From: Amoebophrya sp. AT5.2
Taxonomy: Eukaryota; Sar; Dinophyceae; Syndiniales; Amoebophryaceae
Assembly: GCA_005223375.1 (NCBI GenBank)
Contig: RXOD01005871.1
Coordinates: 1-12,202 of the forward strand
Reading direction: 5' to 3'
DNA length: 12,202 nucleotides
The notes beneath the pieces are model-generated. The model made no database searches, was not told the DNA's origin, and saw only the letters and a program-made list of their open reading frames with translations. Below, piece by piece: positions 1 through 8,311 of this stretch (within the stretch, counting starts at the first letter, position 1; each line of letters begins with the position of its first letter). The position numbers were made by a program, and so were the translations under genes.

Positions 1-624
1 CTGATCTTTGTGGTTTTGGGTCGCTGGCGCCGTGAAGCCACTCTGTCCGCAATGTCAATCGATTCTATCCTCGCCGTGTTGTGTCGCCGTCCCCTTCGTG
101 AATGGGTCGCTGTGAGTGGGTCGCTGTGAGTGGGTCGCTGTGAATGGTCTTCGTGAATGGGCTTCGTGACTGGGCTGATGGGCTTCGTGAATGGGCTTCG
201 TGAATGGGCTGATGGGCTTCGTGAATGGGCTTCGTGGATGGGACGCCAGACTCGTCAAGATCAATTCACACGCACTCAGCTGCAGCGCCAGCTTTGACCC
301 AGTTAGCAACAGCACCAGGGGGGCGCCGCTCCATTAAAATTCATCAGCTACGTGGAGGCCGTCGTAGACGAGGTCGTGGTCGATCAGCTCTTTATCAGGA
401 GGACGAGGAGCTACTGGCGCGGGGTATTTAGAAGTAGAGGGCCAACATCATGTAATCGTGCCGCTCGGGGACCGCCTCCACCTCCACTTCCGTGATTTAT
501 TCTTCAGAAGCATCAACAACATGACTGTCTCCGGCTTCGCCTCTTCGCCGTAGGAGCTTCTCATCTCGACGGAGCAGCACAGGCACTGCTCCTACTGCTT
601 CCTTTGCCCGCACCGGACTCAACT
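1..624. other. Gene-free left flank of the large gene
   Basis: No gene can be supported here. The stretch holds the tandem repeat at 104-239 and then GTC/GAC-biased DNA. The reading frame that enters the large gene's first exon is open upstream from 496 (stop TGA at 493-495) but has no ATG before 625, so this part could be 5' untranslated sequence or the end of an unseen upstream exon. No TATA-like element or other promoter signal stands out. Confidence 0.5.
104..239. repeat. Nested tandem repeat, 14-bp then 13-bp and 34-bp units
   Basis: Three near-identical 14-bp units gggtcgctgtgagt lie at 104-117, 118-131 and 132-145. They pass into 13-bp units of the type gggcttcgtgaat at 146-158, 159-171, 180-192, 193-205, 214-226 and 227-239. 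An 8-bp spacer gggctgat at 172-179 and 206-213 groups these into a higher-order unit of 34 bp (13+13+8) starting at 146, 180 and 214. The 13- and 14-bp units share the core ggg-tc/ct-cgtga, so one probably derived from the other. The repeat has no long open frame with protein-like composition. Confidence 0.9.
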
Positions 625-3600
625 ATGGAACCAGACGGACTCGAGCCGGGCGGTGGCGTCCTTGTGGCGAATCCTGCAGTCGAGCTGCCCCGGGAATCAA
701 AAGCATCGAAGTGGGATGAACCCATTCGATGCCCGAAAGACGGGAAGCCGTACTTCATCGTCGCGCATTTGGCGCCGAACTACAGCTCGTACTGCTACTG
801 GCTTACGGACTCCGTACCGCGCGGCCTGGAGAAAAAAGGGATCGACATTGGCGGAAGCGTCCCGACGCATGTGCGACGCATCGACATGGTACAGCGATAC
901 TATGCTTGGCATTCGTTGTACTAGCTGCTAGCGTCGGATGTTGCTTCGTCATCTTGTAGTTCCATTAGTGCTGCTTCATCGTCCTCCGAGTTCCATCGCG
1001 TGGCGCTCCTCCATTTTCATTCTGTCTTCCAGATTCATCTCGTCTTGTGGTGCATGCTGTGCAAACCCGCCATATGGGTCCACAAGATCGGGAACTGCGC
1101 CTTCCGCCACATCATCGCGGGACTGTCGGTGGAAAACTTCCAGCAGTGCGCGAAGGAGCTGGAAGCCTGGGCGCAAAAACGGTTGGGCAAAACGTTTGCG
1201 ACCTGTTCGAGCACGGTGTGGCGATGCCACGCATATGGTGTCACCCGGTACATGGAATTTGCCATCATCGGCCGCTGCATGCTCGACACGTGGAGCAAGG
1301 CGCAGCAGCTTCTCGCTGATGCCGCCAGACTGAGCGTGGGAAGCTCGAGCGGGCACGTCTGCTTCTTGAACGATTACTCCACGCTGCGCGCACACCATAC
1401 GTATGGTTCTTTGGTACTAAGTATTATTTTTTATTTGTCCGTGGTCCTCGTCCTCCACGTCCCGGACGAGGCCTTTATTGATGTTCTTGCTGATGCTGGA
1501 TAAGTATTATTTATTTATTCCACCAGCACCACGACCTCTCCTCCTCGTCGCTCGATGGTGGATGAGTCGTCGTGTTGATTTGAAAAAGTAGGAAAGTCCC
1601 GGCGGTTCTCACTACTAGTACTGGATCTCCAATCCAGATGTTTTTCGCCGACGTGATTAAGTCGACGGCAACCGCTGGCCTGGAGTACTTTGACCTCCGC
1701 ATGATGCCGCTGCCGCTCCAGCATGGCTCAGCAAAAAAGTATATTTCGGACGCGCCTAGTAGCGACGCGGAGGAGGAGCTCGTGGGCGAGCTGCTCCAGC
1801 CCAACATCAAGAAGGACCGGGAGCTCGCGGCGGCCGCGGCGTTTGCGGGCGACGATCCAGGAAGCAAGAAAGACCAGGCTGGGGGCCGCGGGCGGGGCGG
1901 GAAGAAGAAAGCGGCAGCGAAGGAGAAGAACGAAGCGGCGGCCTCGGCGTATTCGGCAGCAGGCTTCGTCTTCGGCTGCGAGTCGTACCTCGGTCCGCGG
2001 TTTCTTTCCGACCGGTTCGTCCCGTTGGGCACGCCGATTCGCGCGACCCCTATCCAGCATCTCATTGCGGATACGGATAACGCCGCGAACGGCATGTCCG
2101 ACCAGGGCAGCAGCGAGTGCCGTTGCGGCCAGCTGCTGCCCAATGTCCTGCCGATGGTCTGGGAGTTCGGCAGGGCGCACCGGCTCAGTAACAACGTCAA
2201 AAGCTTATCAAAGCCCTTGCATAAAGCTGCGACGTTGTTTAATAGTTTCCTTAGAGCCCCCAAAGGCTCGAAAGGAAACAAGACTGAGCTCAGTAAGGAA
2301 ATCGCGGACCTGGTGAAGGTCGTTTCGACGAAGCCCCGGGCGCACTGGGCTAAGTTTCCGCACATCCTGGAGATCCAGGCAGAAACCGGCGCGCAGTCGG
2401 TGAAGGAAGGCCTCGAGACCCGTACAGGAACTATTTTTTTTTTATTTCATCCAGATTATCTATTTTTTCCTATGATCCCTTTCGGTCGTTTCACTTTGCG
2501 CGACGCTCTCGCGTCATTTTTGTCCTTCATTTATTTACTTACTCAGAGGTGGACCCAAACACGCACCCATCTAGTATCTACTTCTACCCAAGCACACTCA
2601 TCTAGAAGCCGAGACTTCGCCTAGTATCTACTTCCCCTAAAGATTTCGCTCCTCTCGGTAGTTGGGTTTAGATGCGCTGGTAGTAGCTAGTACTCCGCAG
2701 CTGCGCGGCCCCGAGCGCGGCACCCGCACCGTTGGCAGCGTCCGCTCTTACCGCCATTCAGCCCTGAAGAGCCTTCGTCTCAGCCCTGCAGAGCCTTCGT
2801 TTCTATTGAGTAGAAATGGAGTGCTCGAGCACTCAGTAGTTGCAAGCGCGCAGACACGTTTAGAGCAGATCCTTATCGGGGGAAGGAATGGGCCAAGGTT
2901 CAAAAACAGGCCCTCCCCTCCGGAGCCTGTCATCGAGACGTCTTCTGGGCTGCCGAGCTTCTAGCTGTCCTTCTTTCCGGGCGTTATCTCTATATATTTC
3001 AGCCTCGCCGCCCCCAACTACCGCTACCGCTTACCCATCAAACCAAACGACCACTCACAGCGCTGGAGATCATAGCGGCCACGGAAAGCAGGTGGCTCCG
3101 GGACTTTTTGTTCGGCAAGGGCTGGATGCGGAACGGGGCGATGGTGAAGTGCGCGACGAACAGAATGCACACGAGAAGCTGCGACGTGCCCCTGGTTCCG
3201 CCGGAGCGGGAGTCTGCAATCCTGGAGTATGACGGCAATCCAGCCACCAAGCCAACCGGGTGGCTTGGATACCCGGGGGAGATGTACTGTGTAGGGGCCC
3301 CGCTCACGTTGGAGGACTGTCGCGAGTACTGCGACGTCGCGAAAAGCCACTGGGACGTGTGCGACCTCCTGGAGCTGATTTCGAAGACGCCGTCCGAGCG
3401 CCCGCTTTGTCAGGATCCCGCGACCGGTACACCGGATGAGGACGCGCTGCGCAAAATGAGGCTGTATCTCGACCCGGAGGCGACGCCGGAAAAAAAATGC
3501 ACTACCCTCGACATCAACAAACTTTGGCAGGAGCGGCGGGCGCTGGTGTGGAAGACGATGATGCACGAAACCGGCAGCGCGATGGGTCTTTCCGCAAACA

Positions 3601-6600
3601 GGCTGCGAATGGCAACGGTCCTCTTCCAGCGGGTGGTGAATATCGGTCTCTTCGAGCAGTGGGATCCGTCCTACGGGGTGTGGATAGAGTATGGCATCCA
3701 CAACAACGAGGAGCTGACGATCTCCGAGGCGGGAATGGACAGAGTGGAGAAGCACTACTCCCGGGAACTCCCAGTGAACTTTAAGCAGTTCTGTCGCTGC
3801 ATCTTGGACCTCGGAGACCCGCGGGCGCGCGAGATCGTCAGTAGCTGGTGCGAGAGGACGCGGGATTCGTTGCCCGTCTGCGAGAAACCGGTCGAGACTC
3901 AGTTTCATGAGAATCAAACGCAGAACGCCGCCCGCGCGTCGTCCGACAACAGCTTCGCGTCCAAAAACGCCGACAGGTAACCTGCGTGGTTTCTTGTTCT
4001 GTAGCCTGAATATTAATCTATTCTTCGCACCAGAAGTAGATCGTGATGATTTATAAACTGTCGCCATCTTCTACTATAACCTCTATAATTCACAGGTTGA
4101 ACCACTGCGAGAAGAATCCGAGATACCACGCCCCGCCTCCCCTTGGACATCCAGACTGCCGCACCACGATCCTGCCCGCGGAACTCGATGCCATTACCTC
4201 GCGCGCAGTTTCGTACGGGCACACCCATTCCGACCTCCGCGCGATCCTGAAACAAACGGCCGAGAAGCGGATGCATAACCGCCGGAAGGAGGCCGTGCTG
4301 AAAGAGCTGTGCCACGAACTGAAGCAGCAGCAGCAGAAGGTGTACAACCACTGCAAGCACACGACCCGGAAGCACCAGAAATCTCAGGCCGTCAGGTATA
4401 ATTTTTTTTCATTCAGCTGCATCAAACTCAAGGCATAATCTTTTTTCATTCCGCTTCATTTTTTTTCATTCAACTTCATTTTTTTTCCTTCAACTTCATT
4501 TTTTTTTTTCATTCATTCACTTTTTTTCTCAGGGACGTCGTGGAGTACTGCGGCCGCGCCCCGTCTACTTTGCGGCCCGAAGATTTGGGCTTCCGCGCGG
4601 TCGAGATGCTGAGCCTGCTGCACGAGGTGGAAAAAGATGGCGACGGCCTCACGCCGGAGGCTGTAGAGTGCCGGCATACGACGTCGAAAGGCATGATGGT
4701 CGAGCGCCAGCTTCACCGCCGGCTGCAGCTCGATCCGTGCACAAGGATCTTCGTCAAGTGTCGGAGGACCGGGGTGGTGATCCGCGTCACCAACTTCCGC
4801 GGCCCCTTTTTCCAAGGGTACACTCTCACCCGGAACCGGGACGGCTACTATTCGCTGGATAGGGAGACACCGAAAAAAATCAGGTCTTGAGTCCTTCTCT
4901 AATTTACGTTTATTTTCTACTTTTTTCTACTACTTCAACTACAGAACAAGGCGTCTTTTATCAATTGAATTTCTTTTGTTCTTCTTACAGGTTCCGCGGC
5001 GGGAGCGTGTCGTACTACTACTTGTACGACGGGCGGCTGGACGTAAAATTCGGGCAGATTCACTTCGCCGAGCAGGTGTCCTTTCTGGATGACCGCTGGA
5101 TCGATCCGGACGATTTTTTGCGCCGACACTTCATGGAGTATTCGACCTCGGCGCAGCTCGGTGCGATTCACTTGCTCATGGGCTGCATCCCTGCTTCGCA
5201 GTCTTGTGATGCTATTCTGCGCGCGGCCCCTCCCGTGATACGGTACCGGCTGTACTTGGGGTTGACGATGAAACCAAGGACGCGGGAGCAAAGAGTCGCA
5301 CTCCTGACGGCATTCCGAGTGCAGTGGAACAGCGCCAAAATACCTGCTGCTCGCTGGGCCGGCTGCTCAATACAGGAGCAGGATGAGGACGCCAGCGGTC
5401 TGGCGTTCTTCGCAGCTTGCGCAAAGGCGGCGGACAATGTCAAGCCCAAGGCGCCGGACATGCTTGCAGCGGAGGATAAGAAGAACACCGACGTCCAGGG
5501 CGGCGAACACCAGAAAGGTTTGCAGCGGCAGACGCCGCAGTTCGTCTTCCGGCTGCACCAGCTCGCGTCTGAATGCGTGGGGAGCAAAAAGCAGACGACG
5601 ACGACGGTAAAGCGGGTCGCGAAGCCGGTGGTGGAGTTCCGCTCGTACCGAGTAGAGCAGGGGGAAGGTCAGCGGTGCCGGATCGAGTGGTTGAATCACT
5701 ACCGCCCCAGAATCGTACGGATGTGTCCTACGTGCGAGTTGGTAGGTGCGGACCCGTCCAGCTTGGTGATGTCGTCGCTCTTGCCGTACACCCTCGTGGA
5801 GTTCGGGCTTCTGAATCCTGCGGATTGCGTCCTCACGGACGAGTCGAATAAGCAGAGCCTTCCCATTCCGCCGGAGGTGTTCGCGAGTGCGCAGGAGTGC
5901 CGCCTGCTAGCTGAGGAGCAAAATCTTCTCGCGGATGAAGATGCCGACGCCTCCTTCTTCGATTTGCAGCAGGGGCGCGACGAGAACGCCACCTTTTCCG
6001 ACTCGGATCCGGATGACGAGGCGAACATCGGCGATGAGGATGACCTCGCGGGTGACGACGACGAAGAGCTTGGCTCCGCCCACGCAGCACTAGCCGCAGA
6101 TAAGAACGTCTCCAGGGCAGGCGCTGCACACAAAGTCGACGGAGGCTTGATGCTGCCGCCGCCGGTGGTGGGTTCCTCGTCGTCGAGTGCAGCGTGCCGC
6201 CCGGCCTCCAACAAACTCTTCGGCAGCACTGCCGCAGCCGGCTCCACGACCACAAACACGGCGGGGACAAACAAGCGGCAGCTCGGCGCTGGAGTTCCTC
6301 CTGCTGCAGGACGCAAGGAATCGAGAATCAAGCCCAACTCTGCAGCCGCTGTGTTGCGGAAGCCGAGAGGCACGAAGAAAAACGAATCCGCGGCGGAGCC
6401 CGCCCTGAAGAAGCGCGCAGCTGCAAGCAGTAGCCGCAACGGCGCGGCGGCGGCGCCGCTGCCAGCACGACCGTCTAGCTTGCTTCTGCCGGGGGACGGC
6501 GACAGCGCCGACGACGAGGATGAGGTGGATGCTGTTCATGGAAGTGAAGATAATCTATCAATCTACTCGGAGGGGGAGCGCGATGACTTTGCTCCCCCGC

Positions 6601-7412
6601 CGCGCGGCACGCTGGGGCGGCAGCAGCAGTTCCAACCGAGCGCCTGCTCCTCCGCCAGGCTGCTGATGAACGGAAGCGGCGGCTCGACGGGCGTCCGCAG
6701 GGCGCCTTGCGACGACGGGTACAAAATGATCAGCGACCCTTTCGGGGGTGAAGATGGCGACGCTTTTGTTTCCGACGCCAACTTCTTCATCGACAGCAAC
6801 CAGCTCCAGAAGCACCAGGAGTCGGCCTTCCAGGAGGAGGAGGACGAGCTGCAGGACGACTTTGATTACCCGCGGCAGCGGCGCCGGCGGGCCTGCGGGC
6901 CGGCGGCGGAGGAAATGGAGGTGGAGCGCGAGCTGGTGGATAGCGGCGTGGGGGAGCAGCTGCAGCAGGTCGAGGACAAGAACTCTCTCTCCTTCTTCAA
7001 GCCTTCCGCAACAGCCGGCCAGCGCCTCGGGTCAGGAATCTTGCGCGGATCCCGCCGGCGCCGAAGCACCAGTGGCGTCGAGGAAGCGCCCACGTTCATT
7101 CGCGGGCAAGCAGTGCCCGTTGATGAAGATATTGTGTTTGGAGCCGCGGCCGCCCCCGCCCGCGCCGGAAAGAACACCAAGATGAAGGCGCGCGCCGGCG
7201 GCCCACCCGCTGCAGCTGCGACCGGGGGAACGAAGATGAAGAACAAGATGGCCTCGGCGCCCACCGTCAAGAAAGCGACCTCGAAGCGCGACGCCATCTG
7301 CGCCATAGTGAAAAACGGTTTCAAACTCAAGAAGAAGCCGGAGGCCGGCAAGGGTTCTGCTGGAAACCGAGCGGCACCGGCCGCCTCGTCCTCGTCCAAG
7401 ATGAAGAAGTAG
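625..7412 (+). CDS. Seven-exon gene, large protein of unknown function (1805 aa)
   Basis: Exons are 625-888, 1033-1413, 1638-2421, 3061-3976, 4096-4395, 4533-4883 and 4991-7412. All junctions are GT...AG and the joined length (5418 nt) stays in one frame to TAG at 7410-7412. Phases are 0, 0, 1, 2, 2, 2. I do not recognise the product. Residues 1-290 and 320-780 are Cys- and Trp-rich, globular-looking and free of low complexity; 290-320 is a Gly/Arg/Lys linker. Residues 827-881 (exon 5) form a charged, probably helical segment with a run of four Gln. About 950-1035 (exons 6-7) is rich in beta-forming and aromatic residues. One CPTC pair sits at 1244-1247. From about 1314 to the end the chain looks disordered: Asp/Glu-rich at 1314-1361, then Ala/Ser/Pro-rich, with a Lys-rich C-terminus from 1726. 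The acidic plus basic tail suggests a nuclear or chromatin-associated protein (inference). The start is the first in-frame ATG; an upstream exon is possible. Exons 4-7 are firm. Exons 1-3 are joined by phase and composition, and 625-1413 could be a separate gene with 1638 ATG as a start. Confidence 0.7.
889..1032 (+). other. Intron 1 of the large gene (phase 0, 144 nt)
   Basis: The donor is read as ATG|GTACAG and the acceptor as TTCCAG|ATT after a pyrimidine-rich run. The open frame of exon 1 dies at a TAG at 922-924, while a protein-like frame starts just after the acceptor, which requires a join. Removing GTACAG...CAG keeps the frame. Starting the intron six bases later, after the CAG at 892-894, would also keep the frame and add Val-Gln, but would make a non-canonical CG donor. 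Confidence 0.6.
1414..1637 (+). other. Intron 2 of the large gene (phase 0, 224 nt)
   Basis: Donor TTG|GTACTA, acceptor AATCCAG|ATG. Other nearby GT donors (1401, 1405) give the wrong phase for the following exon. The intron holds a hairpin (8-bp arms 1446-1453 and 1464-1471, 10-nt loop) and two copies of TAAGTATTATTT at 1418-1429 and 1501-1512. This is the least certain junction, because the next exon happens to begin with ATG and could instead be a gene start. Confidence 0.5.
2571..2634. repeat. Short direct repeat inside intron 3
   Basis: ctagtatctacttc occurs at 2571-2584 and again at 2621-2634, 50 bp apart. The sequence between is C/A-rich. It belongs to the family of CTA/TAC-biased words found across the non-coding parts of the window. 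Confidence 0.75.
2759..2802. repeat. 22-bp tandem duplication inside intron 3
   Basis: Two adjacent copies of cagccctg(a/c)agagccttcgt plus two bases lie at 2759-2780 and 2781-2802. They differ at one position in the first 20 bases. The duplication lies wholly within intron 3. Confidence 0.85.
2819..2834. repeat. Perfect 16-bp palindrome in intron 3
   Basis: gagtgctcgagcactc reads the same on both strands. The bases on either side do not extend the symmetry. It could bind a dimeric protein or be chance; nothing nearby indicates a role. Confidence 0.8.
3977..4095 (+). other. Intron 4 of the large gene (phase 2, 119 nt)
   Basis: Donor GACAG|GTAACC, acceptor TTCACAG|GTTG. The upstream frame would stop at once at TAA 3978-3980, whereas splicing restores an AGG Arg codon and opens exon 5. 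ACAGGT is present at both borders (3973-3978 and 4092-4097), so the intron lies between exact 6-bp direct repeats. The donor is also palindromic (CAGGT-A-ACCTG, 3974-3984). Confidence 0.85.
4396..4532 (+). other. Intron 5 of the large gene (phase 2, 137 nt)
   Basis: Donor GTCAG|GTATAA, acceptor TTTCTCAG|GGAC. It again splits an AGG Arg codon between G2 and G3, and TCAGG is present at both borders (4392-4396 and 4529-4533). Almost the whole intron from 4402 is a T-rich tandem array that also supplies the polypyrimidine tract. Confidence 0.85.
4441..4530 (+). repeat. T-rich tandem repeat array inside intron 5
   Basis: Imperfect units of about 20 bp, a run of six to eleven T followed by cattcaacttca or a close variant, repeat about four to five times up to the acceptor. 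The units differ in T-run length and in one or two bases, as expected from slippage or recent expansion. Confidence 0.85.
4884..4990 (+). other. Intron 6 of the large gene (phase 2, 107 nt)
   Basis: Donor ATCAG|GTCTTG, acceptor TTCTTACAG|GTTC after a long pyrimidine tract. This is the third successive intron that splits an AGG Arg codon after its second base. CAGGT occurs at both borders (4881-4885 and 4988-4992). The upstream frame stops at TGA 4888-4890 if unspliced, and exon 7 then continues with a Tyr-rich, protein-like stretch. Confidence 0.85.
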
Positions 7413-7586
7413 ATTGATGGTAGCGCTTGCGAGCAGTGGGGAGCTGCTCGTGGTGCAGCTGTAGTGGAGGTCGCGTGAAATTAACTACAACGCCTAGTAG
7501 TACGAACAGCTAGGTAGTACCAACAAGAACGACCAGCAGCGATATTAAATTAAATCCTCGTCCGTCTTCAATCCAAAATCAATCAA

Positions 7587-7592
7587 AATAAA
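7587..7592 (+). promoter_or_regulatory. Possible polyadenylation signal AATAAA
   Basis: An AATAAA hexamer lies 175 nt beyond the large gene's stop codon, in a local A/T-rich patch. The animal-type signal is not universal in protists and this genome's signal is unknown, so the call is weak. The next AATAAA words on this strand are near 8017 and 8317. Confidence 0.2.
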
Positions 7593-7766
7593 TTATCTAC
7601 TTTGCAGAAAAATACAACAACTACTTGATCACCCTGCATCGCTCGTCGTCGACGACGTCGCCAGCGTTACATACTACTTGAAGATGCGCCGCATGATCTG
7701 TACAGCTATTGTTTGCGCGGCCTAGTACTCGCACACTGCTACTCTGTTTTATTTTTGGTGCGCCGT

Positions 7767-7791
7767 GCAGCTGCAGCTGCAGCTGCAGCTG
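7767..7791. repeat. CTGCAG hexanucleotide array
   Basis: About four copies of the self-complementary hexamer CTGCAG/GCAGCT run without a break over 25 bp. Every unit is a palindrome, so the array can fold on either strand or bind dimeric factors. It may equally be a plain microsatellite. Confidence 0.85.
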
Positions 7792-7963
7792 GTGCTACAA
7801 CTTCGAAGAAGAACACTACTACTACTAGCTCAGCTAATTTATAACTGTGCTTCTACTACTTCCACCGACCGTGCGTGAGCGCAGTTATCAAGAGCGAAGA
7901 GTCCTCGCAAAGTTTTGCACTACTCCAGCGCCACCACTTGTACAGGATCAGCGTCATGATCTT

Positions 7964-8007
7964 CACGACGACCACCACGAGGACCAGCACCACCAGCACG
8001 ACCACCC
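7964..8007. repeat. Impure GAC/ACC/AGC trinucleotide tract
   Basis: Forty-four bases built from cga, cca, cag and gga triplets, entirely without T. Its reverse complement gives a long Val/Leu-rich open frame that looks like a membrane protein but is only the translated repeat. Confidence 0.7.
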
Positions 8008-8027
8008 AAATTATAAAAAATAAATAG

Positions 8028-8050
8028 CTTCTACTAGTACTTCTACTAGT
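8028..8050. repeat. 12-bp tandem duplication, cttctactagta
   Basis: cttctactagta at 8028-8039 is followed directly by cttctactagt at 8040-8050. The same cttctact/tactagta vocabulary recurs through the non-coding DNA, for instance around 7811-7862 and 11136-11155. Confidence 0.8.
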
Positions 8051-8294
8051 CATCAGGTGGAGGACGAGCTCCTGCAGGCCCGCCTCCTTTATCTACTAGA
8101 CCACCAGCACCGCCGCCACCTCGTGGCTCACGTCGACGCATATTGTAACAGTCGCCCACTCCCCAGAGCCATTATTTTGTATTGCCGGCCCGCCCTCTCC
8201 CGGCGCCCTACTTACGACAGGAATTTCATCAAACAATCATCGGCGGAACCGCCGCAGTTCTAATTTTTTTGCTTAGTGTAGTACTAGTACTAGT

Positions 8295-8311
8295 CGAGGA
8301 CGACGTCCTCG
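8295..8311. repeat. Perfect 8-bp inverted repeat, one-base centre
   Basis: Arms cgaggacg (8295-8302) and cgtcctcg (8304-8311) flank a single A. Just to the left, tagtactagtacta is also a perfect palindrome. The tight centre would suit a cruciform or a dimeric binding site better than an RNA hairpin. Confidence 0.75.

Larger units (their letters stand above)
2422..3060 (+). other. Intron 3 of the large gene (phase 1, 639 nt)
   Basis: Donor ACCC|GTACAG followed by a poly-T run, acceptor ACTCACAG|CGC after a C/T-rich run. The C left at 2421 plus CG at 3061-3062 makes a Pro codon, and the frame continues into a Trp-rich, protein-like stretch that opens well before the first ATG at 3126. Starting the intron after the CAG at 2425-2427 keeps the frame too, giving Arg-Thr-Ala instead of Pro, but with a GA donor. 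The intron is much longer than the other five and carries its own small repeats and a palindrome. Confidence 0.65.

Noticed and set aside
307..492. Possible upstream coding exon; the frame 349-420 reads as a Val/Asp-rich, protein-like stretch
   Set aside because: The segment is made of GTC/GAC repeats that look protein-like in any frame, and no donor-acceptor pair can be chosen with confidence to join it to 625.
1033..1637. 1000-1503 as a complete separate small gene ending at TAA 1501
   Set aside because: Its start is not an ATG, the last 30 codons are T-rich and intron-like, and a phase-compatible donor at 1414 joins it to the next exon. A separate gene is still possible.
5699..7399. Long minus-strand open frames opposite exon 7 (such as 5699-6439 and 6866-7399)
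   Set aside because: They mirror the Ala/Ser/Asp-rich GC-biased coding strand. The plus frame is continuous through the whole exon and joins upstream exons in phase.
7856..8053. Minus-strand open frame with a very hydrophobic Val/Leu run resembling a membrane segment
   Set aside because: It is the direct translation of the GAC/ACC trinucleotide tract at 7964-8007 and has no other gene-like support.
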